64,000 bases of DNA from an uncultured Pelagibacteraceae bacterium. GTDB lineage: Bacteria; Pseudomonadota; Alphaproteobacteria; Pelagibacterales; Pelagibacteraceae. Made by a program: the position numbers and the translations under genes. The notes below the pieces were generated by a model. It worked only from the letters and a program-made list of their open reading frames with translations, was not told the origin of the DNA and ran no database searches. The DNA lies in contig CACKXQ010000004.1 in assembly GCA_902604245.1 (NCBI GenBank), positions 23,896 through 87,895 on the forward strand. The letters run 5' to 3'. Positions 38,906 to 47,783 of the stretch are shown here, one piece after another. The stretch's first letter is position 1, and each line of letters opens with the position of its first letter.

Positions 38906-40054
38906 TTAAATATTTAAATCTTTATTAAAAAATGACCTTATATCATTAACTAATAAATCTGGCTCCTCAAGAGCCGCAAAGTGTCCACCTTTTTTCATTT
39001 TTGTCCATCTTTTAACATTAAAAATTCTTTTTACATACGATTTAGGCGGCCAGCTCAACATTTCTTTTGGAAATTCTGCAATGGCAGTAGGTATTCTAAT
39101 TTTTTTAAAATTTTTTGGAAAAGGTCTTCCACCTTCTTCTCTTCTACCAAAATAAATCCAAGCTGCAGAATTAAAAGTTTTTGTTAATATATAAATCATA
39201 ATATTTGTTAGTAACAAATTCTTTGAGTAAACATTTTCAATATTGCCTTTTTTTAAGTCTGACCATGAGTAAAACTTTTCTAATATCCATGCAGCAGTAC
39301 CCACAGGGCTATCTATCATTGCATAACTTAATGACTGAGGTTTGGTTGCCTGTTGTGTCCTATATCCCTCTTGCATAACTTGCTCTTTAGCAAATCTTTG
39401 TTCCCATTTTTTTTCTTTTGAAGTTATTGCTCCTTTTGGGTGTCTCATATTTAAACAATTTATATGAATAGCTTTACAATTATAATAATGATCATGACCT
39501 AGCCAATTACAAACAGCAGAACCCCAGTCTCCTCCCTGAGCAAAATAATTTTTATAACCTAGTTTTTTAGTCATTAATTTATTCATAATTTTTGCAATTT
39601 TTTTTGGACCAATTGGTTTTTTAGGCGTTCCAGAAAATCCAAATCCAGGTAGAGAAGGTATTATTACATCAAAACTCTCTTCTTTATTCCTTCCGAATTT
39701 TTCAGGATGGGTTAGTTTTTCCACGATATGTAAAAATTCAACAAAACTTCCAGGCCATCCATGAAGAATAAGCAATGGATTTGGTTTTTTTCCACTACCA
39801 TTTTGCTTAATAAAATGAATATTAATCCCATCTACATTAGTAATGTAATTGTTAAGTTTGTTGATTTTTTTTTCTTGTAACTTCCAATTAAACTTTGATG
39901 TCCAGTACTTAGAAATCTTTTTTAAATAAGCATGATTTGTTCCATGTAACCATCCATCCATCTTTTGGATGTCATTAAATGGAAATTCCCTAACTTTTTT
40001 GTAGATATTATTTAAGGTCTTTATAGAAACATTTACCTTAAATTTTTTTATCAT
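38906..40054 (-). CDS. Epoxide hydrolase family alpha/beta hydrolase
   Basis: LLILHGWPGSFVEFLHIVEKLT; GGDWGSAVCNWLG; GGHFAALEEPDLL. Confidence 0.92.
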   Translation of the reverse strand: MIKKFKVNVSIKTLNNIYKKVREFPFNDIQKMDGWLHGTNHAYLKKISKYWTSKFNWKLQEKKINKLNNYITNVDGINIHFIKQNGSGKKPNPLLILHGWPGSFVEFLHIVEKLTHPEKFGRNKEESFDVIIPSLPGFGFSGTPKKPIGPKKIAKIMNKLMTKKLGYKNYFAQGGDWGSAVCNWLGHDHYYNCKAIHINCLNMRHPKGAITSKEKKWEQRFAKEQVMQEGYRTQQATKPQSLSYAMIDSPVGTAAWILEKFYSWSDLKKGNIENVYSKNLLLTNIMIYILTKTFNSAAWIYFGRREEGGRPFPKNFKKIRIPTAIAEFPKEMLSWPPKSYVKRIFNVKRWTKMKKGGHFAALEEPDLLVNDIRSFFNKDLNI

Positions 40055-40065
40055 TAATTATTATA

Positions 40066-41991
40066 TTAACCCTTTCCTCGCCAAGGAATAGTTCTATCAA
40101 TTATTTTTCTTAAAGTTATATCAAATAATAATCCTAACATTCCCATAATAAAAATTGTTATCCAAATTACTTCATATTGAAAATATTTTTTTGCAACATT
40201 TTCAACAAATCCAATACCCGTAGTTCCAGCTAAAAATTCTGCTGCTACCAAAGTTCCCCAACACATTCCAACAGCCACTCTAATTCCAGTAAGAATTTCA
40301 GGTAAAGAGTTTGGAAATATAACATGACGAAGTATTTGTCTTTTAGAAGCACCTAACGAGTGTGCAGCATGAATTTTAGAAAGTTGAGTTCCTGATGCTC
40401 CAGCTCTAGCAGATATAATCATAATTGATAAAGAAACCATAAATAATAAAAATACTTTTCCAGTATTATCAATTCCAAGGACTGAAATTATAAGTGGAGC
40501 CCAAGCTAATGGAGGCACTGGTCTATATAATTCAATCAAAGGATCAAAGAAACCTTTAGCAAATCGGTTTAGACCCATAAACAAACCTAATGGAACCCCT
40601 ATAATTATTCCAAAAACCAATCCTAAAAATACTCTTAAGAATGAATCCCATATATGACCATAAGGAACAGGTATCTTGAATAGTTTAAAATCACCCGTAA
40701 CAACTTTTAAAACTTTACCTTTAAAGTTTTCTTTGACTATCCCTTCGCTTGTATGAACAGGGTATTCGCCTGGCAAAATATCAGCAATCCAATCTGGTAA
40801 AATAAATCCAACTATTGAACTAACATCAATCATTTCTATCCAGAGAAGAGGTATATTTTTGTATCCAACACTTGGATTAGACATAAGGATAAATTTATTT
40901 AATGTATCTGACGGTTTAGGTAACCATCTACCAGAACCTTGTTCCGAGCAACTTGGACCACTTGCAACAATTGTTCCAGCTGGAAATAAAACAATATCAA
41001 TTAATCTAAGACCAGCTTGTTCTTTCTCCTGAAGGTCATCAAATTCAATTATCGCCTTTTGCATTTCATTTAGTGCATTTGGAGGATAAATGCTTGCAAA
41101 TTCAATTCTTCTTGCAATTTTGACTATATTTTTAGCATAATCTGAGGCAATTTCCTCATTATCATCTAAACTTTTTCTATAAGCTTTAACTTCATCTTTC
41201 AGTTCTTTAATTGAACTTTTGAACTGTGGATTGTGATTTCTTAATTTAAAAAATTTATCATTAATTTTTTTCAGTTCCTCTGCAGCAGCTTGAAATTTTA
41301 AACCTTTTGAAGTTTCTGCAACAAACGGAACTTCAATAGTATTTTCTATAGTACCAGTTCCTGATCTAACTGTTGTTATGCCCCAGTTACCTTGCTCAGA
41401 TATTGCTTTTAACCGTTCATTTTTTTCAACTTCTGTTTCAAATGGATAATCTTCTTTTATAAAATTTGAACTTAATTGTTTAATCTCATTTGTCATTTCA
41501 CTTATTTTAATTTTAGTATCCATTTCAATTAAATCCTCGTTAGTTAACAAAGGAATTAATTTTTTTGTTTTATTTATATATCCAACTAAAATTGTTTTTT
41601 GTTGATTACTAAGATCTTTAGAATTTTGTATTTCAGCTGTTATTTTTTGAAGATTTTTATTTTCAATCTTTATGATCGATGTACTTTTAAATTCACGTTC
41701 TTCTATTGGAAATTGATATTTTAATCCTAACAGTGACTCATTTATTTTAGCAACTTGACATAATTCATTTGCTGATTTTGGATAAAAACCTTTTGCTATG
41801 TCCCAAGAGTAATAAAGCCATACTAGTAATATTGCAGCACTTCCAACAATAACCCAATGGGTTCCACCTTTAGCTCTTTCAGGATTTCCAAATACAGCAT
41901 CAACTTTCTCAGTTTGTATTAGTCTTCTGCCGTACAAAATGCATCCAATTATGGATACAAATATAAGTATGGTGATTATTTGAGTTAACAT
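40066..41991 (-). CDS. tauC: Taurine-type ABC transporter permease with long N-terminal coiled-coil extension
   Basis: C-terminal permease motifs (LYRPVPPLAWAPLII; HSLGASKRQILRHVIFPNSLPEILTGIRVAVG); 641 aa. Confidence 0.85.
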   Translation of the reverse strand: MLTQIITILIFVSIIGCILYGRRLIQTEKVDAVFGNPERAKGGTHWVIVGSAAILLVWLYYSWDIAKGFYPKSANELCQVAKINESLLGLKYQFPIEEREFKSTSIIKIENKNLQKITAEIQNSKDLSNQQKTILVGYINKTKKLIPLLTNEDLIEMDTKIKISEMTNEIKQLSSNFIKEDYPFETEVEKNERLKAISEQGNWGITTVRSGTGTIENTIEVPFVAETSKGLKFQAAAEELKKINDKFFKLRNHNPQFKSSIKELKDEVKAYRKSLDDNEEIASDYAKNIVKIARRIEFASIYPPNALNEMQKAIIEFDDLQEKEQAGLRLIDIVLFPAGTIVASGPSCSEQGSGRWLPKPSDTLNKFILMSNPSVGYKNIPLLWIEMIDVSSIVGFILPDWIADILPGEYPVHTSEGIVKENFKGKVLKVVTGDFKLFKIPVPYGHIWDSFLRVFLGLVFGIIIGVPLGLFMGLNRFAKGFFDPLIELYRPVPPLAWAPLIISVLGIDNTGKVFLLFMVSLSIMIISARAGASGTQLSKIHAAHSLGASKRQILRHVIFPNSLPEILTGIRVAVGMCWGTLVAAEFLAGTTGIGFVENVAKKYFQYEVIWITIFIMGMLGLLFDITLRKIIDRTIPWRGKG

Positions 41992-42789
41992 TTAGTTTTC
42001 TTTTCCCATAATTTCTTCTTCCATATTCCAAATCATAGATAAAATTTCCTCACGCTTAGATGAAAATTCTTTATTTTTTTTAATTTCTCTTAAATCTTCT
42101 TTTAAACCCATTTCTGCAAAAGGAAGATTGTATTCTTTATGTATCCTTCCTGGTCTTGGTGCCATTACATATAGTCTTTCACCAAGTAATAGAGCTTCTT
42201 CAACTGAGTGAGTAATTAAGATGATAGTTTTTCCTGTTTCTTTCCAAATTTTAAGAACCAAAGATTGCATCTTTTCTCTAGTTAATGCATCTAACGCACC
42301 TAAAGGCTCATCCATCAATATTAAATCAGGGTCATTTATTAGACATCTAGCAAGAGCCACTCTTTGCTGCATTCCACCTGACAATTGATAGGTAGGAGTA
42401 TTACCAAACCCTTTTAAGCCAACAATTTCTAGCCATTCATCCACTCTTTTAGCAGTTTTTATTGGATCTTCTTTTTTCATCCTAAGTCCAAAATCAACAT
42501 TTTCAGCAACTGTTAACCACTCAAATAATGCTCCTTGTTGGAAAACCATTCCTCTTTCAACTCCTGGACCATTAATTTCATTGCCAGCTAAAACAATAGA
42601 GCCTGAGGTAGGCCTTAAAAACCCTGCAGCAATATTTAAAAGAGTAGTTTTTCCACATCCTGAAGGACCAAGAACAGTAAGAAGTTCTCCTTTTTTTAAA
42701 GTAAAATTTACATCTTTTAATGCGTGAACAGTTTCACCTTTGGGAGTTTTAAAAATCATATTTAAATCTTTGGAAACTAAGTCACTCAT
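41992..42789 (-). CDS. tauB: Taurine-type ABC transporter ATP-binding protein
   Basis: GPSGCGKTTLLNIAAGFL; LSGGMQQRVALARCL. Confidence 0.9.
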   Translation of the reverse strand: MSDLVSKDLNMIFKTPKGETVHALKDVNFTLKKGELLTVLGPSGCGKTTLLNIAAGFLRPTSGSIVLAGNEINGPGVERGMVFQQGALFEWLTVAENVDFGLRMKKEDPIKTAKRVDEWLEIVGLKGFGNTPTYQLSGGMQQRVALARCLINDPDLILMDEPLGALDALTREKMQSLVLKIWKETGKTIILITHSVEEALLLGERLYVMAPRPGRIHKEYNLPFAEMGLKEDLREIKKNKEFSSKREEILSMIWNMEEEIMGKEN

Positions 42790-42814
42790 AGAAACTTTAT
42801 ATAAAACTTATATT

Positions 42815-42848
42815 AAAAAAAATAGGCGCTAAATAATTAGCGCCTATT
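42815..42848 (-). terminator. Intrinsic-terminator-like hairpin between tauA and tauB
   Basis: AATAGGCGCTAA-(4 nt)-TTAGCGCCTATT 12-bp perfect stem followed by TTTTTT on the minus strand. Confidence 0.85.
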
Positions 42849-42870
42849 AAATTTGTTTTACTCTTTAATT

Positions 42871-43812
42871 TTATAAAGGTAAAAAACTAGTATCAACGGC
42901 ACCACCTGGAGTTCCCATACCTTTTAGGAAGCCATCAAGATTACCGCTCTCCATTGACTGTTTAGTCTCTTCTGGAGTAAGAAATTTAAATCCACTTAAA
43001 GTTTCTTTCATGTCAGCAACTTTCATTTCTGAAGCTTTAGACATTGAATTCATATCGCTTTTACCTGCTCTATATCTGTCATTTGCTTCATGAGTTACTT
43101 CTATGAAAGTTCTAAGCATACCTGGATTTTCTTTCATGAATTTGTCAGTTACAGATGTAATATCTATACCTAAGATACCAGCATCTCTTGCTTCTTGAAC
43201 TGTTAAAAGTCTTGAACCAACTGCAACTGCAGCTTTGATAGAATTTCCACCAAATAAACATGCCATCACAACATCACCACTTACTAATGCAGCAGCACCT
43301 TCTTCAGGATCCATTTGAATTATATCCATTTTACTTCTGTCAGCTCCAACAACTTTCATACTTTCGTCAAAGACGTACTCAGCCATAGTTCCAAGTGGAA
43401 CTGCAACTTTTTTACCTTCTAATTCAGAACCGTTTGCTTTTGTAATTCCAGAAGCATTTGATGTAACGCAAGTTGTTCCGCCCATTCCATATTCCATTGC
43501 AATATCAACTAATTTGATAGGTGCATTAGATTTTACAGCATTAATAAAAGGTACTAAACCTTGAGAATAAGAAATATCAATATCCCCAGCTAGCATTGCA
43601 TCAGTCATAGCTCCACCGTTAGTGAAGTTAGTCCATTTTACTGGAACTCCTAGTGCTTTAGCAAAATTCTTTTTTTGCATGTCCTCTAAATTTGGACTTG
43701 GCCATTCTAGAAAGTAAGCAACTCTTACTTCATTTGCAGCAGCATTTGCAGCTGAAATTGACAAGTTAAGAGCGAATAAACTTCCTAAAATAAAGCTAAT
43801 TAGTTTCTTCAT
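42871..43812 (-). CDS. tauA: Taurine-type ABC transporter substrate-binding protein
   Basis: Signal peptide; VRVAYFLEWPSPN; TNGGAMTDAMLAGDIDISYSQGLVPFINAV. Confidence 0.85.
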   Translation of the reverse strand: MKKLISFILGSLFALNLSISAANAAANEVRVAYFLEWPSPNLEDMQKKNFAKALGVPVKWTNFTNGGAMTDAMLAGDIDISYSQGLVPFINAVKSNAPIKLVDIAMEYGMGGTTCVTSNASGITKANGSELEGKKVAVPLGTMAEYVFDESMKVVGADRSKMDIIQMDPEEGAAALVSGDVVMACLFGGNSIKAAVAVGSRLLTVQEARDAGILGIDITSVTDKFMKENPGMLRTFIEVTHEANDRYRAGKSDMNSMSKASEMKVADMKETLSGFKFLTPEETKQSMESGNLDGFLKGMGTPGGAVDTSFLPL

Positions 43813-43910
43813 TTTATCTCCTTAATTAAATTTAATTACCCTTATTTAAGTTCAATTTTGATTATAAGTAAATGTATTTTGTAAGCATATTAATCATAGG
43901 TGATTTGAAG

Positions 43911-43930
43911 ATGTCTAAAATGGGTTCAAC
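43911..43930 (-). promoter_or_regulatory. Operator-like site GTTGAACCCATTTTAGACAT
   Basis: Matches CCCATTTTGGACAT at 37128 in 13 of 14 positions. Confidence 0.55.
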
Positions 43931-44042
43931 TATTGGTTGTAATTAATATTACGTAATGACATACTAATAATGCATAGAAATTATTTTCTATTTTTTTATT
44001 TTAGTCTATGAGAGAGTGATAATAACAATTTAAAAATTTTTT

Positions 44043-45386
44043 ATGAGTTCAGAAAAGCCACAAATACCTAATTCTTTAAATGAGCATTGGATGCCATTCT
44101 CTTCAAATAGAGATTTTAAAGCAAACCCAAGGTTAATAGTTGAAGCAAAAGGTGTTTATTTAAAAAACCACCACGGTAAAACACAAATCGATGCAAGTTC
44201 AGGATTATTTTGTAATCCATTAGGACATGGTAGAGAGGAAATTATTGAAGCGATAACTAAACAACTAAGAACAGTTGATTATGCACAACCTTTCCAACAA
44301 GGATTTGGTGGGTCATTTGAATTAGCAACAAGAATTTCAAAACACACACCAGGAAACTTAAATAGAATTTTTTATACTATTTGTGGATCAACTGCTGTTG
44401 AGACAGCAATAAAAATTTCAGTTGCTTATCACAAAGCTCGAGGAGAGGGGCAGAGATTTAGATTTGTCGGAAGAGAAAGAGCTTACCACGGTATGAATAT
44501 TGGAGCAACATCAGTTGGTGGTATGATCAACAATGTTAAAACATTTGCGAGTGTTTTAATGCCAGGGGTTGTTCATATGAGACATACTCATTTACCTGAA
44601 CATAAATTTGTATCAGGTCAACCAGAAACGGGAGCAGAAATTGCAGATGATTTAGATAGAATTTGTACAAACTTTGGATCAGAAAATATTGCTGCGTGTA
44701 TTGTTGAGCCGATTGCAGGATCAACAGGAACACTTGTTCCACCAAAAGGATATTTACAAAGATTAAGAGAAATTTGTGACAAACAGGGAATCCTTTTGAT
44801 TTTTGATGAAGTAATTACTGGATGGGGAAGAACAGGTTCTCCGTTTGCATCACAAGAATATGGTGTTACTCCGGATATTATTACAATGGCAAAAGCAACA
44901 ACTAATGGAATAAGTCCTTTAGGCGCTGTTGCTTGTAAAGAAGAAATTTATGATGCAGTAATGGATGCATCACCTCATGGGTCAGTTGAATTATTTCATG
45001 GCTATACATATTCTGGAATTCCTGTCTCTGTAGCAGCTGGATTAGCAGTACAAGATATATTTGAAAAAGAAGATATATTTAATAGAGCTAAAAATTTAGC
45101 TCCATACTTTCAAGAAGGATTGATGTCATTGAAGGATATTGATGTTGTTGATAACATTAGAGGATATGGAATGATGGGTGGAATAGATATTAAAATGGAT
45201 AAAAAACCTGGAGCAGCTGGATTTACATGTTTTAAACATTGTTACGATGCAGGTGTTAACTTTAAAGCAACAGGTGATTGTTTAATTATTGCGCCAATGT
45301 TTATTTGCGAAAAAAAACATATAGATGAAATAATTGATAAATTAAGAACTGGAATTACGAATTATTCTAAAAGTAAAAAAAATTAA
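44043..45386 (+). CDS. tpa: Class III aminotransferase, probable taurine/omega-amino acid--pyruvate aminotransferase
   Basis: LIFDEVITGWGRTGSPFASQEYGVTPDIITMAKATTNG; divergent to tauABC, next to ald. Confidence 0.8.
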   Translation: MSSEKPQIPNSLNEHWMPFSSNRDFKANPRLIVEAKGVYLKNHHGKTQIDASSGLFCNPLGHGREEIIEAITKQLRTVDYAQPFQQGFGGSFELATRISKHTPGNLNRIFYTICGSTAVETAIKISVAYHKARGEGQRFRFVGRERAYHGMNIGATSVGGMINNVKTFASVLMPGVVHMRHTHLPEHKFVSGQPETGAEIADDLDRICTNFGSENIAACIVEPIAGSTGTLVPPKGYLQRLREICDKQGILLIFDEVITGWGRTGSPFASQEYGVTPDIITMAKATTNGISPLGAVACKEEIYDAVMDASPHGSVELFHGYTYSGIPVSVAAGLAVQDIFEKEDIFNRAKNLAPYFQEGLMSLKDIDVVDNIRGYGMMGGIDIKMDKKPGAAGFTCFKHCYDAGVNFKATGDCLIIAPMFICEKKHIDEIIDKLRTGITNYSKSKKN

Positions 45387-45395
45387 TTCACTTAT

Positions 45396-46511
45396 ATGAA
45401 AATAGGTGTCCCTAAAGAGATAAAACCTCAAGAAAATAGAATTGGATTAACACCTGATAGTGTAAAAACGCTTACTTCAAATGGTCACGAAGTCTTAGTT
45501 GAGAATGATGGTGGTTTTGAAGCTGGCTTTGATAACAATCAATATAAATCTGCAGGAGCTAAAATAATTGATAAAGCAGAAGATATTTTTAATGATGCAG
45601 AGATAATTGTAAAAGTTAAAGAACCTCTTTCTAATGAAGTAAAAATGTTAAGAGAAAATCAAATTGTTTTTACTTATCTGCATTTAGCTGCTGCCAAAGA
45701 ATTAACAAAAGGTTTAGTAGACTCTAAATCTGTTTGTATCGCTTATGAGACAGTAACTGATAACAACGGTAGGTTACCATTATTAGCACCTATGAGTGCT
45801 GTTGCTGGAAGAATGTCAGTTCAAGCAGGCGCACATTGTTTAGAAAAAAATCAAAAGGGCAGAGGTATTTTGTTAGGAGGCGCTCCAGGTGGAGAGCCTG
45901 CGGAAGTGGTAATTCTTGGTGGAGGAGTTGTTGGAGAAAATGCTGCAATTATTGCAACTGGAATGAGAGCAAAGGTTCATGTTGTAGATAAGTCAGAGGC
46001 AAGACTAAAACAACTATCAGAAATGTTTGGTGATAAAATTATTCCCCAGCTAAGTGATAAAACTGATTTAGAAAAATTAATTTCAGAATGCGATTTATTA
46101 GTTGGAGGAGTTTTAATTCCAGGAGCAGAAGCACCAAAATTAGTTACTAAAAATATGATTAAGAATATGAAACGAGGATCAGTAATAGTTGATGTTGCAA
46201 TTGATCAAGGCGGATGTGTAGAGACTAGCAAACCTACAACTCATGCTGAACCAACTTATATAGTTGATGATATTGTTCATTATTGTGTAGCAAATATGCC
46301 AGGTGGTGTCCCTAGAACATCAACCATCGCATTAAATAATGCTACACTTCCTTTTTTAAACAGATTAGCTAGTGATGGTTATTATAAAGCTTTAAAAAAT
46401 GATCCAAATTTCTTAGCTGGCTTAAATATCCATAAGGGTGAAGTAACGTACAAAGCAGTTGCAGATGTTTTTGGATATAATTATTTAAGCGCTGGTGAGG
46501 CTTTAAATTAA
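45396..46511 (+). CDS. ald: Alanine dehydrogenase
   Basis: MKIGVPKEIKPQENRIGLTP; VVILGGGVVGENAAIIATGM. Confidence 0.95.
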   Translation: MKIGVPKEIKPQENRIGLTPDSVKTLTSNGHEVLVENDGGFEAGFDNNQYKSAGAKIIDKAEDIFNDAEIIVKVKEPLSNEVKMLRENQIVFTYLHLAAAKELTKGLVDSKSVCIAYETVTDNNGRLPLLAPMSAVAGRMSVQAGAHCLEKNQKGRGILLGGAPGGEPAEVVILGGGVVGENAAIIATGMRAKVHVVDKSEARLKQLSEMFGDKIIPQLSDKTDLEKLISECDLLVGGVLIPGAEAPKLVTKNMIKNMKRGSVIVDVAIDQGGCVETSKPTTHAEPTYIVDDIVHYCVANMPGGVPRTSTIALNNATLPFLNRLASDGYYKALKNDPNFLAGLNIHKGEVTYKAVADVFGYNYLSAGEALN

Positions 46512-47119
46512 TTAATTAAACTAGTTATCTTTTTTTCAATATTTTTACTTATAACTTGCACACCTTTAGGATTTGGATGCATTCCATCCTCTAGATTTAG
46601 TTCTGGATTCAATGCAACTCCTTCCAGAAGAAAAGGTAAAAAAGTTAAGCTATATTTATCAGAAAGACTAGAATAAATTATATTAAATTTATCCCTGTAG
46701 TCTTTGCCATGACTTTCAGGCGCAACCATACCTGCTAATATAATTTTAATATTTTTATCAATTATAATTTTAATTATTTTTTCTAAATTTTCTTTTGTCT
46801 CGTTTGGCTTTATACCTCTTAACATATCATTTGCGCCTAAACCCAAAACCAAAATATCAATATTCTTTTCTGATAGGGTCCAATTTATTCTATTTAAACC
46901 TCCTGCAGTTGTATCACCTGAGACACTTGCATTTATAATTCTGACATCTAACCCATTATTAGTTAAACTTTTTTGAAGCACTGTAGACAAATGATCTTCT
47001 TTATTAAGTCCATAACCAGCCATTAAACTATCTCCAAATAAAACAACTTTATTCTCAGCATTTACCCCAAATGCAACTAGACATAATATAATTATTTTAA
47101 TAATACATTTTTTATACAT
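46508..47119 (-). CDS. tesA: SGNH/GDSL arylesterase / thioesterase I
   Basis: VVLFGDSLMAGYGL; LGLGANDMLRG; DGMHPNPKG; ORF called to 47125 but MYKKC start at 47119 is likely. Confidence 0.9.
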   Translation of the reverse strand: MYKKCIIKIIILCLVAFGVNAENKVVLFGDSLMAGYGLNKEDHLSTVLQKSLTNNGLDVRIINASVSGDTTAGGLNRINWTLSEKNIDILVLGLGANDMLRGIKPNETKENLEKIIKIIIDKNIKIILAGMVAPESHGKDYRDKFNIIYSSLSDKYSLTFLPFLLEGVALNPELNLEDGMHPNPKGVQVISKNIEKKITSLIN

Positions 47120-47783
47120 GACCAAACTTCTTAAACTATCAGATGTGAACTTAAACTATAATACTGATAACAATCTTATAAAAGTTTTACAAGATGTAAG
47201 CTTTGAAGTTGATTATAAGGAAACAATATCTGTAGTAGGAGAAAGCGGGTCAGGAAAGACAAGCTTAATAATGTTGATAGGTGGTTTAGAAAAAGCATCA
47301 TCGGGAAAAATTGAATTTAAAAACTTTGAGATTTCGAGTTTAAAAGAAGATGAGATTTCAGAGATAAGAAGAAAGGATATTGGTATTGTTTTTCAATCAT
47401 TTTATTTAATTCCCAATTATACAGCTTTAGAAAATGTGAGTTTAGCATTAGAAATTAATAAAATTAAAGATCCGATTAATAAAGCAAAAGAAATCCTAGA
47501 TAAATTTGGCCTTGGAAATAGGCTAAATAATTTACCCAGTCAATTATCTGGAGGAGAACAGCAAAGAGTAGCAATTGCACGATCAATTGTTATGAAGCCT
47601 GAATTAATTTTGGCAGATGAACCTACTGGAAATTTAGATAGTGAAAATTCTGAGCTAATCTCAAATATTCTTTTTGATTATGTGAAAGAAGAAAATGCAA
47701 GTTTAATTATGGTTACGCACGATAATAAATTGGCAAATCTTTCTAAGAGAATTATTAAAATAAAGGATGGTAAAATTGAATAA
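47118..47783 (+). CDS. ABC transporter ATP-binding protein (LolD/YbbA-like)
   Basis: GESGSGKTSLIMLIGGLE; LSGGEQQRVAIARSI. Confidence 0.92.
   Translation: MTKLLKLSDVNLNYNTDNNLIKVLQDVSFEVDYKETISVVGESGSGKTSLIMLIGGLEKASSGKIEFKNFEISSLKEDEISEIRRKDIGIVFQSFYLIPNYTALENVSLALEINKIKDPINKAKEILDKFGLGNRLNNLPSQLSGGEQQRVAIARSIVMKPELILADEPTGNLDSENSELISNILFDYVKEENASLIMVTHDNKLANLSKRIIKIKDGKIE

Noticed and set aside
43850-43870. Additional operator-like TTCAATTTTGATTAT near tauA
   Set aside because: Lacks the CCC and GGACA halves; indistinguishable from AT-rich background.
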